A stretch of 64,000 bases of DNA. Origin: Gammaproteobacteria bacterium UBA2965. Its GTDB lineage: Bacteria > Pseudomonadota > Gammaproteobacteria > Pseudomonadales > Azotimanducaceae. The position numbers and the translations under genes were made by a program. The stretch covers positions 127,695 to 191,694 of the forward strand of contig DEBD01000028.1 in assembly GCA_002348385.1 (NCBI GenBank), written 5' to 3'. Shown piece after piece: positions 7,980 to 15,949 of this stretch. The notes below the pieces were generated by a model, which had not been told where the DNA came from, ran no database searches, and saw only the letters and a program-made list of their open reading frames with translations. The first letter of the stretch is position 1, and every line of letters starts with the position of its first letter.

Positions 7980-8990
7980 CTAATCGAATGCTTCTATTTC
8001 TTCCTGGTATTCCAGGAACAGTGCGTAGTTGTGTTTCACCGTGTCGTTAACGTCCTGCTGTACGCGCGCGGTTTCGATCTGGTTCTTCACCCATATGTGC
8101 TCGGCCCAATTGCCGCCGCGGGTTTTGACTACTTCCATTTCGGCCGTGCCAAGACGCATGGCGTCACCCACACCGCGGAGAATATCGGACACTGACGCTT
8201 CGCCTTCGTCCATGTTGTCGAACTTCTGGTTAAGCCGGTCGCGCAGCGCCTGGGTCTTTTCGAGCACGTCTGCGTAGTTCTCTACCTGCGCTTCACGCAA
8301 CCGGCCGTCGGAAGGCGGATCGTAGGTGTCTTTGGCCGCGGCTTGGGCAAAGTCGGCCCTGCCGGTGATATCGGCGCCGAAAATGCCGGACTGCCCGCTG
8401 GTGGGTGTGAACGTGGGCGCTGCCGACGGCAGGAACATACTGCCCACCGTGGCGCCGATGACGATGTTCACCACGAAGGCGGCGGTTACCGCGATCACGA
8501 AGTGCTTCACCCGCTGTGCTTCCGGAACTTCCAGAAATACAGGTACGAAGCGATAAGCCAGAACCAGGCTGTAGATGCCGGCTACCAGGCCGATCAGCCA
8601 CCCCAGCACCGGGAGGGGAGACAAGGCGTTCCCCAACGCGGCGGGCACGATGGCCAACCCTACCAGCGCGTAGGCGGCATTGAAGTTGCGCTGGCCGTCG
8701 AAGTTGCCTGCGACAAAGTCCAGTATGAACGCCACGACAAACGTCCAGACCAAACTCCAGATCACGCTGAACAGCATCATGCCAAAGCTGGCGGGGCCGT
8801 ACAGCAGCGAGCCGCCGGTGATCAGGGCGATAATGTAGCCCACGACAAGCGCACCAACGTACGCGGGCATGGTGATCTGCATGAAGGTCTGCAGCCAGGG
8901 TGGTTGGCTGGTGCGGTATGCTGCGGCTGCGGCGTTCGGATCTTTGATGACCTGGGTGATCCGGGCGATGGTGGCTTGCAGGTCGAACAT
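7980..8990 (-). CDS. Yip1-domain inner-membrane protein
   Basis: A 336-residue protein. The first half (residues 1 to about 200) has about five hydrophobic helices and the Yip1 pattern: an N-terminal amphipathic stretch (RITQVIKDPNAAAAAYR), SQPPWLQTFMQITMPAYVGALVVGY, and a loop with FDGQRNFNAAYALVGLAIVPAALG. The C-terminal 130 residues are soluble and charged, with heptad-like character (LEKTQALRDRLNQKFDNM), unlike the short tails of typical bacterial Yip1 proteins. Function is unknown; Yip1 proteins organise membranes in eukaryotes, but a bacterial role is not established. Confidence 0.75.
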   Translation of the reverse strand: MFDLQATIARITQVIKDPNAAAAAYRTSQPPWLQTFMQITMPAYVGALVVGYIIALITGGSLLYGPASFGMMLFSVIWSLVWTFVVAFILDFVAGNFDGQRNFNAAYALVGLAIVPAALGNALSPLPVLGWLIGLVAGIYSLVLAYRFVPVFLEVPEAQRVKHFVIAVTAAFVVNIVIGATVGSMFLPSAAPTFTPTSGQSGIFGADITGRADFAQAAAKDTYDPPSDGRLREAQVENYADVLEKTQALRDRLNQKFDNMDEGEASVSDILRGVGDAMRLGTAEMEVVKTRGGNWAEHIWVKNQIETARVQQDVNDTVKHNYALFLEYQEEIEAFD

Positions 8991-9075
8991 GTTCCCCCTC
9001 CAGGCTCGTTCTTGTTCTGAGGCAAGGGTACCTGTTGCGCGGGGCGCAGCGCTAGACCCTGCGCCGATGGGGCGT

Positions 9076-9648
9076 TTAGAGCGCCTCCAGCAGGAGTTCC
9101 ACCCGGCCGTCGCTCATCAAAGTGCCGCGGCCCACGGTAAAGAACGAAAACGCTTCGATTAGTGCGTTCTGGGTGGTGGGATACATTCGCGCCTGGGCCT
9201 TTGGCCTGGGAGCCACCGACACCGTTTCGGCGTCGAGAATGCCGTATTGCTTGGGCGCAAAGGGTTGGGTTTCCTGGAATGCGCAATATCCGTGAGCGAC
9301 GCTTTTGCGCTGTATCAGGGGCCGCAGCGCATCGCTCAGTGCCCTGAGCGCTCTTGGATTAAGGTAGTTCGGTGCATCCCACAATAGACACAGGTCGAAG
9401 GGTCCAACCGCAAAGCTGAGTAGTGCTTTGAAGCACTCCAAGAGTTCGGCGTCTTCTAGCTCGTCCTGGGCCGTGAGCAGCGGATCGTCGTATAAGTCTG
9501 CGAAGTGCAGGCGGCATTTGAAATTAGAGAAGAACGCCACCGTCTGGGGTGTTGCCGGACCGATGTCGAATACCGTAAAGCGGGACCGCTGCTGCACCCG
9601 CTCCAGCAGCAGCGGTAAGTGTTGCGCTGATTCCGTTGTAGCGCTCAC
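9076..9648 (-). CDS. Degenerate methyltransferase-like protein, bactofilin operon
   Basis: A 190-residue protein of unknown function. The opening strand FTVFDIGPATPQTVAFF near residues 24-40 looks like class I methyltransferase motif I but lacks the second and third glycines. CRLHFADLYDD could be motif II, and FDLCLLWDAPNYL and ALRALSDALRPLI fit the later core. SAM binding is therefore doubtful and it may be a non-catalytic relative. It follows the bactofilin gene by 27 bp on the same strand, a pairing that hints at a link to the cell envelope or cytoskeleton. Confidence 0.65.
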   Translation of the reverse strand: MSATTESAQHLPLLLERVQQRSRFTVFDIGPATPQTVAFFSNFKCRLHFADLYDDPLLTAQDELEDAELLECFKALLSFAVGPFDLCLLWDAPNYLNPRALRALSDALRPLIQRKSVAHGYCAFQETQPFAPKQYGILDAETVSVAPRPKAQARMYPTTQNALIEAFSFFTVGRGTLMSDGRVELLLEAL

Positions 9649-9675
9649 GGTGCGACGCAGCGCAACGGCCGGGTG

Positions 9676-10182
9676 CTAGCCGGCGTTCTTCGCTGCGCCG
9701 CCTGCAGGCTCCACCGCGCTGGGCGCAGCCTTAATGGCTGGCTTCGACTGCTTGCTCGAGCCTTCGGCGGGATCCATGTCGATGCTGCCTTTGAATTTGG
9801 CGCCATCTTCCAGGGTAACGCGCGGCGCGACGATGTTGCCCTTCACTCGGCCGTTCTTGCTGATGATGACTTTTTCCACACCAGCGATGTCGCCGGTAAC
9901 TTCGCCGTCGATGCGAACCACGTTGGCATGCACGTCCGCGCGAACCTCTCCCGACTGACCCACTGACAGTTCGTGTCCCGGCAGGGTCACGCTACCTTCC
10001 ACTTTGCCTTCGATGGCGAGATTCTCTTCGCCGCTTATGTCACCTTTTATCCTGATGGTTGGTCCGATCATGGCCGTTGTCCTTGCGTTGACGCTTGCTG
10101 GATGATCCGAGGCGACGCTCGCAGGCCCCGAGTCCGGGGAGGCCGCTGGTTCCGAGTTTTTTCGCTTGTCAAACATCATCAT
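9676..10182 (-). CDS. Bactofilin family cytoskeletal protein
   Basis: A 168-residue polymer-forming protein. The conserved core from about residue 35 to 140 is a right-handed beta-helix made of short repeats such as GPTIRIKGDISGEENLAIEG, GKVEGSV, GEVRADVHA, GEVTGDIAG, GRVKGNIVA and GAKFKGSIDM. Low-complexity, charged tails flank it (KRKNSEPAASPDSGP at the N-terminus, Lys/Ala-rich at the C-terminus). Bactofilins form nucleotide-free filaments at the membrane and guide wall enzymes. Three in-frame ATGs occur in a row (MMMFDK); AGGAAT immediately upstream favours one of the first two. The unrelated upstream extension of the open frame was left out. Confidence 0.9.
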   Translation of the reverse strand: MMMFDKRKNSEPAASPDSGPASVASDHPASVNARTTAMIGPTIRIKGDISGEENLAIEGKVEGSVTLPGHELSVGQSGEVRADVHANVVRIDGEVTGDIAGVEKVIISKNGRVKGNIVAPRVTLEDGAKFKGSIDMDPAEGSSKQSKPAIKAAPSAVEPAGGAAKNAG

Positions 10183-10379
10183 ATTCCTGGATGTAACCGG
10201 GTAGATAATAGCCCCAGAATATGGATAGAAACACGAGTGAGCACAAACTCTCAAGTGCCCGCTGCGCCGAGAAAGCTGCCTGGAGCGCCGCCGATGGCAG
10301 GCCAAGGAGCGTTCTGGTCCCGCCAACTGCCTGGTCGCGAGATACGCGAGCGCCGTATTTCAGGATTTACGCTACGACA

Positions 10380-10427
10380 ATGTCAAGATTCCGTCGCAGT
10401 TTAGCAACTTTCTTTTCCATGTTGTAA
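10380..10427 (+). CDS. Candidate phenylalanine-rich leader peptide
   Basis: A 15-codon frame starting at ATG 10380 reads MSRFRRSLATFFSML and ends with TAA. Three codons are Phe, two of them consecutive, and it lies 132 bp ahead of a phenylalanine-pathway gene. That composition is reminiscent of attenuator peptides such as PheL. Against it: there is no well-placed Shine-Dalgarno sequence (the nearest AGGA is 14 bp upstream) and no U-rich terminator follows. Confidence 0.35.
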   Translation: MSRFRRSLATFFSML

Positions 10428-10442
10428 AACAGCACAGCCGCA

Positions 10443-10546
10443 GGGGCCGTGTTGGCCCCGGGTGGGGGCCTGAGTGTTTGCAGGGGTAGACACCCTGGTG
10501 ACGACTGGGTGGTGGTTGCGTTACGTTGCGGCTCGTTGGTTGAGCC
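10443..10546 (+). promoter_or_regulatory. Leader region with mutually exclusive hairpins before the chorismate mutase/dehydratase gene
   Basis: GGCCCC at 10454-10459 can pair with GGGGCC at 10443-10448 or with GGGGCC at 10465-10470, but not both. A CAGGG/CCCTG hairpin (10481-10497) and a GGCTC/GAGCC hairpin (10530-10546) follow, the last directly before the AGGGGCG ribosome-binding region of the gene at 10560. Alternative pairing is visible in the sequence; its use in regulation is inference. The rest of the 376-bp gap back to the bactofilin start holds nothing else I can support. Confidence 0.45.
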
Positions 10547-10559
10547 AGGGGCGTGGTTG

Positions 10560-11774
10560 ATGTGGCGAAGTTTCGCGTGGGTGGTGGTGTTGCTTGTGGC
10601 GTGTTCTGCGTCGGCGCACAAGGAGCAGTCGCTGGACGCGCTGGTGAACGAGCGGCTGGGGCTGATGCGGGATGTGGCAGCCTACAAATGGCACCGCCAG
10701 CTCGACATTGAGGATCGGCAGCGCGAGGCCGAAGTGCTGCGGCGTTCCGTGCAAGAAGCGTTGACGCTGGGCGTGACCCCGGTCAGCGCGGAGGGCTTCT
10801 TCCGAGCCCAGATTGAAGCAGCAAAGGCGGTACAGAGTCATTGGTTCGCACGCTGGGCGGCCGGTGAGCCGTCTGCGCCCAAAGACGCGGTCCCGGACCT
10901 GGTATCAGAAACGCGTCCCCGGCTGATGGACTTGGGCGCGCGAATCCTGGCGGCCGCCGCGTCTGGCTATGGTGGGGCTTCCCTCACGCTCACGGTTGAA
11001 GGAGTGGATGGGCAAACCGCGGCGCGCCTGCAGGAGGCCGCGCGCGGCTTGCGACTGTTTGCTCACCGGCTGGAACAGATTCGGGCTACCGGGGAGCTGC
11101 GCGTTGGCACCACCGGAGATTACGCGCCGTTTACACACCGCGGCTCCGCGGCGGAGCCGTTTGCCGGCATCGATGTAGAGATGGCCATGGATCTGGCCGA
11201 TGCATTGGGTGTGCGGCCGGTGTTCGTTCCGACGAGCTGGCCCACGTTAATGGAAGACCTGTCGGCAGGACGATTCGACATTGCCATGGGGGGTGTGTCG
11301 ATCACGGCCGAACGCCGGCGCGTTGGGTACTTCTCCATTCCATATTACAGCGGCGGCAAGACACCCATCGCGCTGTGTGCGCAGGCCGCGAGATTCGGCA
11401 CGCTGGCCGAGATCGACTCGCCGGGCGTGCGTGTGATTGTTAATCCGGGCGGTACCAACGAGCGTTTTATTCGAGCCAGCCTTCGTCGGGCCGAGGTGGT
11501 GATGCACCCCGACAACCGGACGATCTTCGAAGAGATTCTCGCGGGCCGGGCCGATGTGATGATCACCGATCGCATCGAGGTGGCCTTGCAGAGCAGCCGG
11601 CAGCCTCGCCTGTGCGGCACTATGGACCGCACCCTCAATCATCAGGACAAGGCTTATCTGCTGCCCACGGATAACCCGTGGAAGCGCTATGTGGACGATT
11701 GGTTGTACCAACGTCTACGAAGCGGCAGGGTAAACGCCCTGTTCCGGGCGCATGGGGTTCGGTTAGTGCACTGA
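10560..11774 (+). CDS. pheC: Exported fusion of AroQ-type chorismate mutase and PheC-type cyclohexadienyl dehydratase
   Basis: A 404-residue protein with an N-terminal export signal (MWRSFAWVVVLLVACSASA); LVAC also fits a lipobox, so it may be a lipoprotein. Residues 20 to about 160 match secreted (gamma) AroQ chorismate mutase: RLGLMRDVAAYKW, IEDRQREAEVL and FFRAQIEAAKAVQ. From about residue 175 it is a PheC-like periplasmic binding-protein fold: LRVGTTGDYAPFTH, FAGIDVEMAMDLADALG, FDIAMGGVSIT, NPGGTNERFI and ADVMITDRIEV. Together they would convert chorismate to prephenate and then phenylpyruvate in the periplasm. ATG 10560 was chosen for the signal sequence and the AGGGG upstream. Confidence 0.87.
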   Translation: MWRSFAWVVVLLVACSASAHKEQSLDALVNERLGLMRDVAAYKWHRQLDIEDRQREAEVLRRSVQEALTLGVTPVSAEGFFRAQIEAAKAVQSHWFARWAAGEPSAPKDAVPDLVSETRPRLMDLGARILAAAASGYGGASLTLTVEGVDGQTAARLQEAARGLRLFAHRLEQIRATGELRVGTTGDYAPFTHRGSAAEPFAGIDVEMAMDLADALGVRPVFVPTSWPTLMEDLSAGRFDIAMGGVSITAERRRVGYFSIPYYSGGKTPIALCAQAARFGTLAEIDSPGVRVIVNPGGTNERFIRASLRRAEVVMHPDNRTIFEEILAGRADVMITDRIEVALQSSRQPRLCGTMDRTLNHQDKAYLLPTDNPWKRYVDDWLYQRLRSGRVNALFRAHGVRLVH

Positions 11775-11833
11775 GCAGCGCGCGACCACATCGACTTGCG
11801 ATCGTGGCCGATAGCGACATGTCCTGTTGGTGC

Positions 11834-12283
11834 CTAGGCGTCGCTTTGCGGCGCCGCCACCCGCCAGTAGCGAACGCCCTGCACCATGGATTCCAGGTCG
11901 TACTTCTTCTCGTAGGCGCCGCGCAAACGCTCGATTTCCTTGGCGTCGGTTACATCCGCCAGGGTGCCGGAGAAAATGGTCTCGCCGATGAGCAAGCGGA
12001 CGGTGGGATCATCGTCTACCCATCCGGGCCAGTTCTTCTCCTCGGGCGCGCCTGCTCCCACGTACAGCACGCCGTCCATCTGCGCGCACCAGATGGTGAC
12101 GGAGTGAGGGATGAAATACGGTGTGACCACCTCCAGGGCGACTTCCTTGTAGGCATCGGTAAACGACCAGTCGCTGGGGGTTTCGTCCGCTGTCTGTCCG
12201 GAAAGCCAAACCCCGGGGCGCGTATCGCTGGGGTTGCAGGCACTCAAAATCACAAGCGCTGCGAGAAATATGGGAATCTTCAT
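11834..12283 (-). CDS. Small lipoprotein of unknown function
   Basis: A 149-residue predicted lipoprotein: signal MKIPIFLAALVILSAC with lipobox LSAC, the Cys becoming residue 1 of the mature protein. The body (WLSGQTADETPSDWSF, HSVTIWCAQMDGVLYVGAG, DDPTVRLLIGETIFSGTL) loosely resembles split-barrel, flavin-reductase-like or PNPOx-like domains, but this is a weak match. ATG 12283 overlaps the stop of the upstream phosphotransferase gene (ATGA), so the two are translationally coupled; the longer open frame above that ATG is the other gene read out of frame. Confidence 0.7.
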   Translation of the reverse strand: MKIPIFLAALVILSACNPSDTRPGVWLSGQTADETPSDWSFTDAYKEVALEVVTPYFIPHSVTIWCAQMDGVLYVGAGAPEEKNWPGWVDDDPTVRLLIGETIFSGTLADVTDAKEIERLRGAYEKKYDLESMVQGVRYWRVAAPQSDA

Positions 12284-13386
12284 GACTTGCCTCCAAATGG
12301 GAGTAGCTCCAAGAGCCCGAGGTCTTCGCTGGTCGCCACCTGTCGCGCGATCATCTGAGACATCCAGGCGAACGCCCGCTCGTTGCTGCCATCCAGCGCG
12401 CCGGAAACCACGATGGCATAGGCCCAGTTGTGCAGGTGGGTGTGGCGGTAGTCGTCCCAGGCTTGATCGAATTCGTAGTTGGACACGCCGAGGGCAGCCA
12501 GCCCATCCAGATACCGTTGCAATAGCTCTCGTTCGTGCGCTCTGCGAACCTCGGTCTGGGTGCTCTGGCCCATGAGCAGCGTCACATCCTGCATGCCCCT
12601 GCCCAGCAGTGGTCCCTGCCAATCGATGATGGCCACCCGATGGTGCTCGGGTGCAGTGCCATAGAGCAGGTTCTCCATGCGGAAGTCGCCGTGGGCGAGG
12701 GTAATGGGCGGGCGATCAGTGTGTGCCTGCAGTGCGGGTATAGAGCGCAGCAGATCGTCTTTACATGCGCGCACATGGTCGGGTAGGAACTCCCCGAAGG
12801 TTTGCACCATGTTGTCCCAGCCCGAAGTGGCCAGATTGTGCATATTGGTGGCATGAAAGCTGTTGGACACGTGCGGGATCCACTGTATCTGGTCCGCCCG
12901 TTCCCAGAACGGAGCGTGCAGCTTGGCCAGCTCGTCGATGGCGATTTCGGTCTGTTCCAGCGTGGCGCCCACGATCTGATCGCCCACTTCATAGTCGGCC
13001 ATATCCTCCATGAGAATGATGAAGTTGTCTCCGTCGAGCACGGTGAGGTGTATGACCGGAGCGCATGCCGTGGTTAGCGGATCCAGCTCCGCGAAATAGC
13101 GCGTCTCGCGTTCGTAGAGGTTGTAGCTCATGGCGACTTCGCGGTTGGTGGCGTTCTGCGACGGGTATTTCGCAATGAGCGTTGCCGGTGCGCTCTGGGC
13201 GTCGCCCTGATAGGTGAGGACCAGGCGAGACAGCTCGCTCATCATCCCAACGCCTTCCCCCACCTGCTCTCGGGTCACGGTGGCAACCGACGTCTGCGCG
13301 CCGATCACGCCTTTCTCGCGGAGCGCCTGCGTGAGCCACTCACCGGTTATACCAGCGGGCATGGGAGGTAGTGGATGCACAGACAT
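12280..13386 (-). CDS. Phosphotransferase (APH/ecdysteroid-kinase-like)
   Basis: A 368-residue kinase-like protein. The N-lobe carries ATLIAKYPSQN with the ATP-binding Lys near 78, then the hinge IILMEDMADYEVGDQ. The catalytic loop is LAHGDFRMENLLYG near 250 (HGDxxxxN) and the metal motif is IIDWQG near 274 (a DxG variant). The MNxxN-type layout matches the EcKinase/DUF1679 and aminoglycoside phosphotransferase-like groups found near acyl-CoA genes. The substrate is unknown, and antibiotic resistance is not implied. The ATG at 13386 was chosen because family similarity starts there. It lies between bcp and a lipoprotein gene on the same strand, separated from bcp by 2 bp. Confidence 0.82.
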   Translation of the reverse strand: MSVHPLPPMPAGITGEWLTQALREKGVIGAQTSVATVTREQVGEGVGMMSELSRLVLTYQGDAQSAPATLIAKYPSQNATNREVAMSYNLYERETRYFAELDPLTTACAPVIHLTVLDGDNFIILMEDMADYEVGDQIVGATLEQTEIAIDELAKLHAPFWERADQIQWIPHVSNSFHATNMHNLATSGWDNMVQTFGEFLPDHVRACKDDLLRSIPALQAHTDRPPITLAHGDFRMENLLYGTAPEHHRVAIIDWQGPLLGRGMQDVTLLMGQSTQTEVRRAHERELLQRYLDGLAALGVSNYEFDQAWDDYRHTHLHNWAYAIVVSGALDGSNERAFAWMSQMIARQVATSEDLGLLELLPFGGKS

Positions 13387-13388
13387 GG

Positions 13389-13856
13389 TTATTGCTCCTG
13401 CAGCGCTTCGAGCACCTTCTGGGGGTGGTCGGCAGCCTTCGCTACCCTGCGCCAATGTTTGACGACCTTGCCGTTGGGCCCTACCCACACGGTGGATCGA
13501 ATGACGCCGGTGGTCTTCTTGCCGTACATCATCTTCTCACCGTAGGCCTGGTACTTTTCCATGACCTTGCGGTTGGGATCGCTCAAAAGAGTAAACGGCA
13601 ACTTGTACTTGCCGGCAAACTTCGAATGGCTCACCTCGTCGTCGGGCGAAATCCCCAACACCACGGCGTTGTGTTGCTGGATCTGTTTCCACAAGTCGCG
13701 AAAGCCCTGGGCTTCCTTAGTGCAGCCCGGGGTGTCATCACGCGGATAGAAATACACGATGACGTTTTTGCCCTTCAGCGCTTTGAGTGACACTTTGTTG
13801 CCTTCGGCATCGTTCAGCGTGAACTGCGGTGCGGCCTTGCCTTCTTCAATGGCCAT
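13389..13856 (-). CDS. bcp: Thioredoxin-dependent peroxiredoxin Bcp, single-cysteine form
   Basis: A 155-residue cytoplasmic peroxidase of the Bcp/PrxQ group that reduces hydrogen and organic peroxides. The peroxidatic Cys45 sits in DDTPGCTKEAQGF. The usual resolving Cys five residues later is missing (Gln-Gly in its place) and no other Cys is evident, so this should be a 1-Cys enzyme relying on an external thiol. Other landmarks are NVIVYFYPRD, VVLGISPDDEVSH, PFTLLSDPNRKVMEKY and RSTVWVGPNGKV. It is the first gene of a minus-strand operon with the phosphotransferase and lipoprotein. Confidence 0.93.
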   Translation of the reverse strand: MAIEEGKAAPQFTLNDAEGNKVSLKALKGKNVIVYFYPRDDTPGCTKEAQGFRDLWKQIQQHNAVVLGISPDDEVSHSKFAGKYKLPFTLLSDPNRKVMEKYQAYGEKMMYGKKTTGVIRSTVWVGPNGKVVKHWRRVAKAADHPQKVLEALQEQ

Positions 13857-13924
13857 GGGTGCTCCGGGGTGTCTGACGGGTCAACGCTAGCAAAGAAGCG
13901 AGCGTGCGGATAGCCGGGACGCAC

Positions 13925-13953
13925 CTGACGGACGGCCCGGGACTGGTTAAAAT
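13925..13953 (+). promoter_or_regulatory. Candidate sigma-70 promoter for the thiolase operon
   Basis: CTGACG (13925-13930) and TAAAAT (13948-13953) are 17 bp apart, each one or two bases from the sigma-70 consensus. Transcription would start near 13960, just ahead of the GGGGGGGA ribosome-binding stretch of the thiolase at 13975. The site lies in the divergent gap with bcp. Confidence 0.4.
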
Positions 13954-13974
13954 GATGGTGAGTTGGGGGGGACT

Positions 13975-15165
13975 ATGAGTACGGATATCTATCTGGCAGC
14001 CGGCGTGCGCACCGCGCTCGGCAACTTCGGCGGCTCGCTGAAAGACGTTGAAACGAGCACTGTGGCCGCGCATGCGGCCCGGGCGTGTATGGAGCGCGCC
14101 GGAGTGGATCCCCGAGCCATCGACCACGTGGTGTACACGACGACCTGCCCCACGGATCAGGACTCCCTGTATCCCGCTCGGGTGGTGGGAATCAAGAGCG
14201 GGATCCCCGAGCAGGCAGCCGCCTTAGACGTATCTCGAGCCTGCGCCTCGGGCCTGCAGGCCATTTTGTCTGCCGGTCAGCAGATTCAGTCCGGGCATAG
14301 TCGCCTGGCGTTGGCGGGCGGGTCTGAGATGTTCAGCCGTGCGCCGTATGCGGTGACCACCGCTCGCTGGGGCATTGTGCGCGGTAACCGGCCCTTTGAG
14401 GACATGTTGGAGTGGTGTTATCGCTGCCCGTTCAGTCAGGAATATATGGGGGAGACGGCTGAGAACCTCACCGAGGAGTTCCAGTACGAACGTGAAGCGA
14501 TGGATGAGTATGCGGCGTCCAGCCAGGCACGTGCCTGCGCCGCCATCGATTCTGGTTTTCTGTCCAGGCAGATTGCCCCCATCGAGGTGCCTGATGGGCG
14601 TGCTACGCGGACCTTTGAGGTCGACGAGTCGCCGCGCCGGGGTGTCGATGCCGAGCGGCTGTCAAAGCTCCGACCCGCGTTCAAGGAAGGTGGCAAGGTC
14701 ACGGCGGGGAATTCCTCCGGCGTCACTGATGGTGCAGCCGCCATCCTGGTAGGTAGCCGCGAGAGCTTCGAGAAGGAAGGTGTGCAGCCCGAGGCCAGGC
14801 TGGTGGACTGGGCCGTGGTGGGTGTGCCGCCGCGCATCATGGGGCACGGCCCCGTGCCTGCCATCCAGCAACTGCTTGAGCGAACCGGTCTTGCCATCTC
14901 CGATGTGGATTATTTCGAGGTGAACGAGGCCTTCGCCGTGGTCAATCTGCATGTGGAACGCCAGCTTGGGATTCCGCGGGATGCACACAACCTCTATGGG
15001 GGTGGGATTTCCGTTGGCCATCCGCCTGGGGTGACGGGCCTGCGCATGGCGATGAATGGCATTCAGCATCTGCGCGAAAGCGATTCGCGTTATGCCATTT
15101 TGTCAATGTGCATGGGCGCGGGGCAGGGTATGGCGATGCTCATCGAAAACGCCGAGCGTGCCTAA
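13975..15165 (+). CDS. Thiolase (acetyl-CoA acyltransferase)
   Basis: A 396-residue degradative-type thiolase that cleaves 3-ketoacyl-CoA. The nucleophile Cys90 is in ALDVSRACASG, the catalytic His is in GGISVGHPPG near 350, and the second Cys is in SMCMGAGQGMAM near 380. The N-terminus (IYLAAGVRTALGNFGGSL) fits the family, as does NEAFAVVNLHVERQLG. The ATG at 13975 follows a seven-G Shine-Dalgarno stretch; the earlier in-frame TTG would place that stretch inside the gene. It heads an operon with an SDR and a Rieske oxygenase, suggesting a role in a specific catabolic pathway rather than general beta-oxidation. Confidence 0.93.
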   Translation: MSTDIYLAAGVRTALGNFGGSLKDVETSTVAAHAARACMERAGVDPRAIDHVVYTTTCPTDQDSLYPARVVGIKSGIPEQAAALDVSRACASGLQAILSAGQQIQSGHSRLALAGGSEMFSRAPYAVTTARWGIVRGNRPFEDMLEWCYRCPFSQEYMGETAENLTEEFQYEREAMDEYAASSQARACAAIDSGFLSRQIAPIEVPDGRATRTFEVDESPRRGVDAERLSKLRPAFKEGGKVTAGNSSGVTDGAAAILVGSRESFEKEGVQPEARLVDWAVVGVPPRIMGHGPVPAIQQLLERTGLAISDVDYFEVNEAFAVVNLHVERQLGIPRDAHNLYGGGISVGHPPGVTGLRMAMNGIQHLRESDSRYAILSMCMGAGQGMAMLIENAERA

Positions 15166-15184
15166 CAGGTCATAAGGAGGTGTC

Positions 15185-15946
15185 ATGGATCTTGGATTGA
15201 CGGGCAAACGAGCATTGGTTCCGGGCTCCACCAAAGGCATCTTGCGCCATGTGGTGGAACAGTTGGTGGACGAAGGGTGCGACGTGGCGATCTGCTCTCG
15301 ATCCCCTGAAACGGTAGCGCGGGCTTTGCGGGAGCTGTCGGGCGGCAGGGGCAATGTGTTTGGCCGCGCCTGTGATGTGCTCGATAAAGACGATTACGAG
15401 TCCTGGATTGGCGAGATGGCGGAAGCCATGGGGGGAGTGGATATCTTCATCGCCGGCGTGAGCGCCGGCGGTGGCGACGACAGCGAGAAGAACTGGTGGA
15501 AGAACTTCGAAGTAGACGTGCTCTCCACCGTGCGTGGCTGCGAGGCGGTCGTGCCGCAGATGCAGCAGGCGGGGGGCGGGGCGATCACGCTGGTGGGCAC
15601 CACCGCATCGCTGGAAACCTTCGGAACCCCCCAGGCTTACAATGCCCTGAAGGGTTCATTGCTGGTCTACGGCAAGCAACTCTCACAGAGCGTGGGACGC
15701 GACAAGATCAGGGTTAACTCGGTGTCGCCCGGCCCCATCTACTTTGAAGGCGGGGTGTGGGCGATGCTCAAGGACACCATGGCGCGGTGGTTCGAAAAGA
15801 CGCTGCGGGAGCACCCGCAGGGCCGCATGGGCACCCCCGAAGAGGTGGCTAGTTGCATCGTTTTTCTGTCCAGCCCGGTGGCTAGCTGGGTGAGCGGGAC
15901 GAACATGGTGGTGGACGGCGGTTTCACGAAACGCGTTCAGTTCTAA
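15185..15946 (+). CDS. Short-chain dehydrogenase/reductase with altered cofactor motif
   Basis: A 253-residue SDR. The catalytic YxxxK is YNALK near 154, with the preceding Ser in LVGTTAS. The C-terminal RMGTPEEVASCIVFLSSPVASWVSGTNMVVDGG is classical. The cofactor loop reads GSTKGILR (14-21), losing the last Gly of the usual TGxxxGIG, and the NAG motif is replaced by AGVSAG, so nucleotide binding may be altered. A strong AAGGAGG precedes ATG 15185, 19 bp after the thiolase stop, and the Rieske gene starts 3 bp after its end. The likely role is oxidising or reducing a hydroxy-acyl or hydroxylated ring intermediate. Confidence 0.9.
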   Translation: MDLGLTGKRALVPGSTKGILRHVVEQLVDEGCDVAICSRSPETVARALRELSGGRGNVFGRACDVLDKDDYESWIGEMAEAMGGVDIFIAGVSAGGGDDSEKNWWKNFEVDVLSTVRGCEAVVPQMQQAGGGAITLVGTTASLETFGTPQAYNALKGSLLVYGKQLSQSVGRDKIRVNSVSPGPIYFEGGVWAMLKDTMARWFEKTLREHPQGRMGTPEEVASCIVFLSSPVASWVSGTNMVVDGGFTKRVQF

Positions 15947-15949
15947 GCT

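Noticed and set aside
8343..9020. A 225-codon plus-strand open frame
   Set aside because: It is antisense to the Yip1-like gene with typical shadow composition.
12280..13386. Aminoglycoside resistance kinase
   Set aside because: The kinase motifs are real, but the closest resemblance is to EcKinase-like proteins found beside acyl-CoA genes; nothing in the sequence points to an antibiotic substrate.
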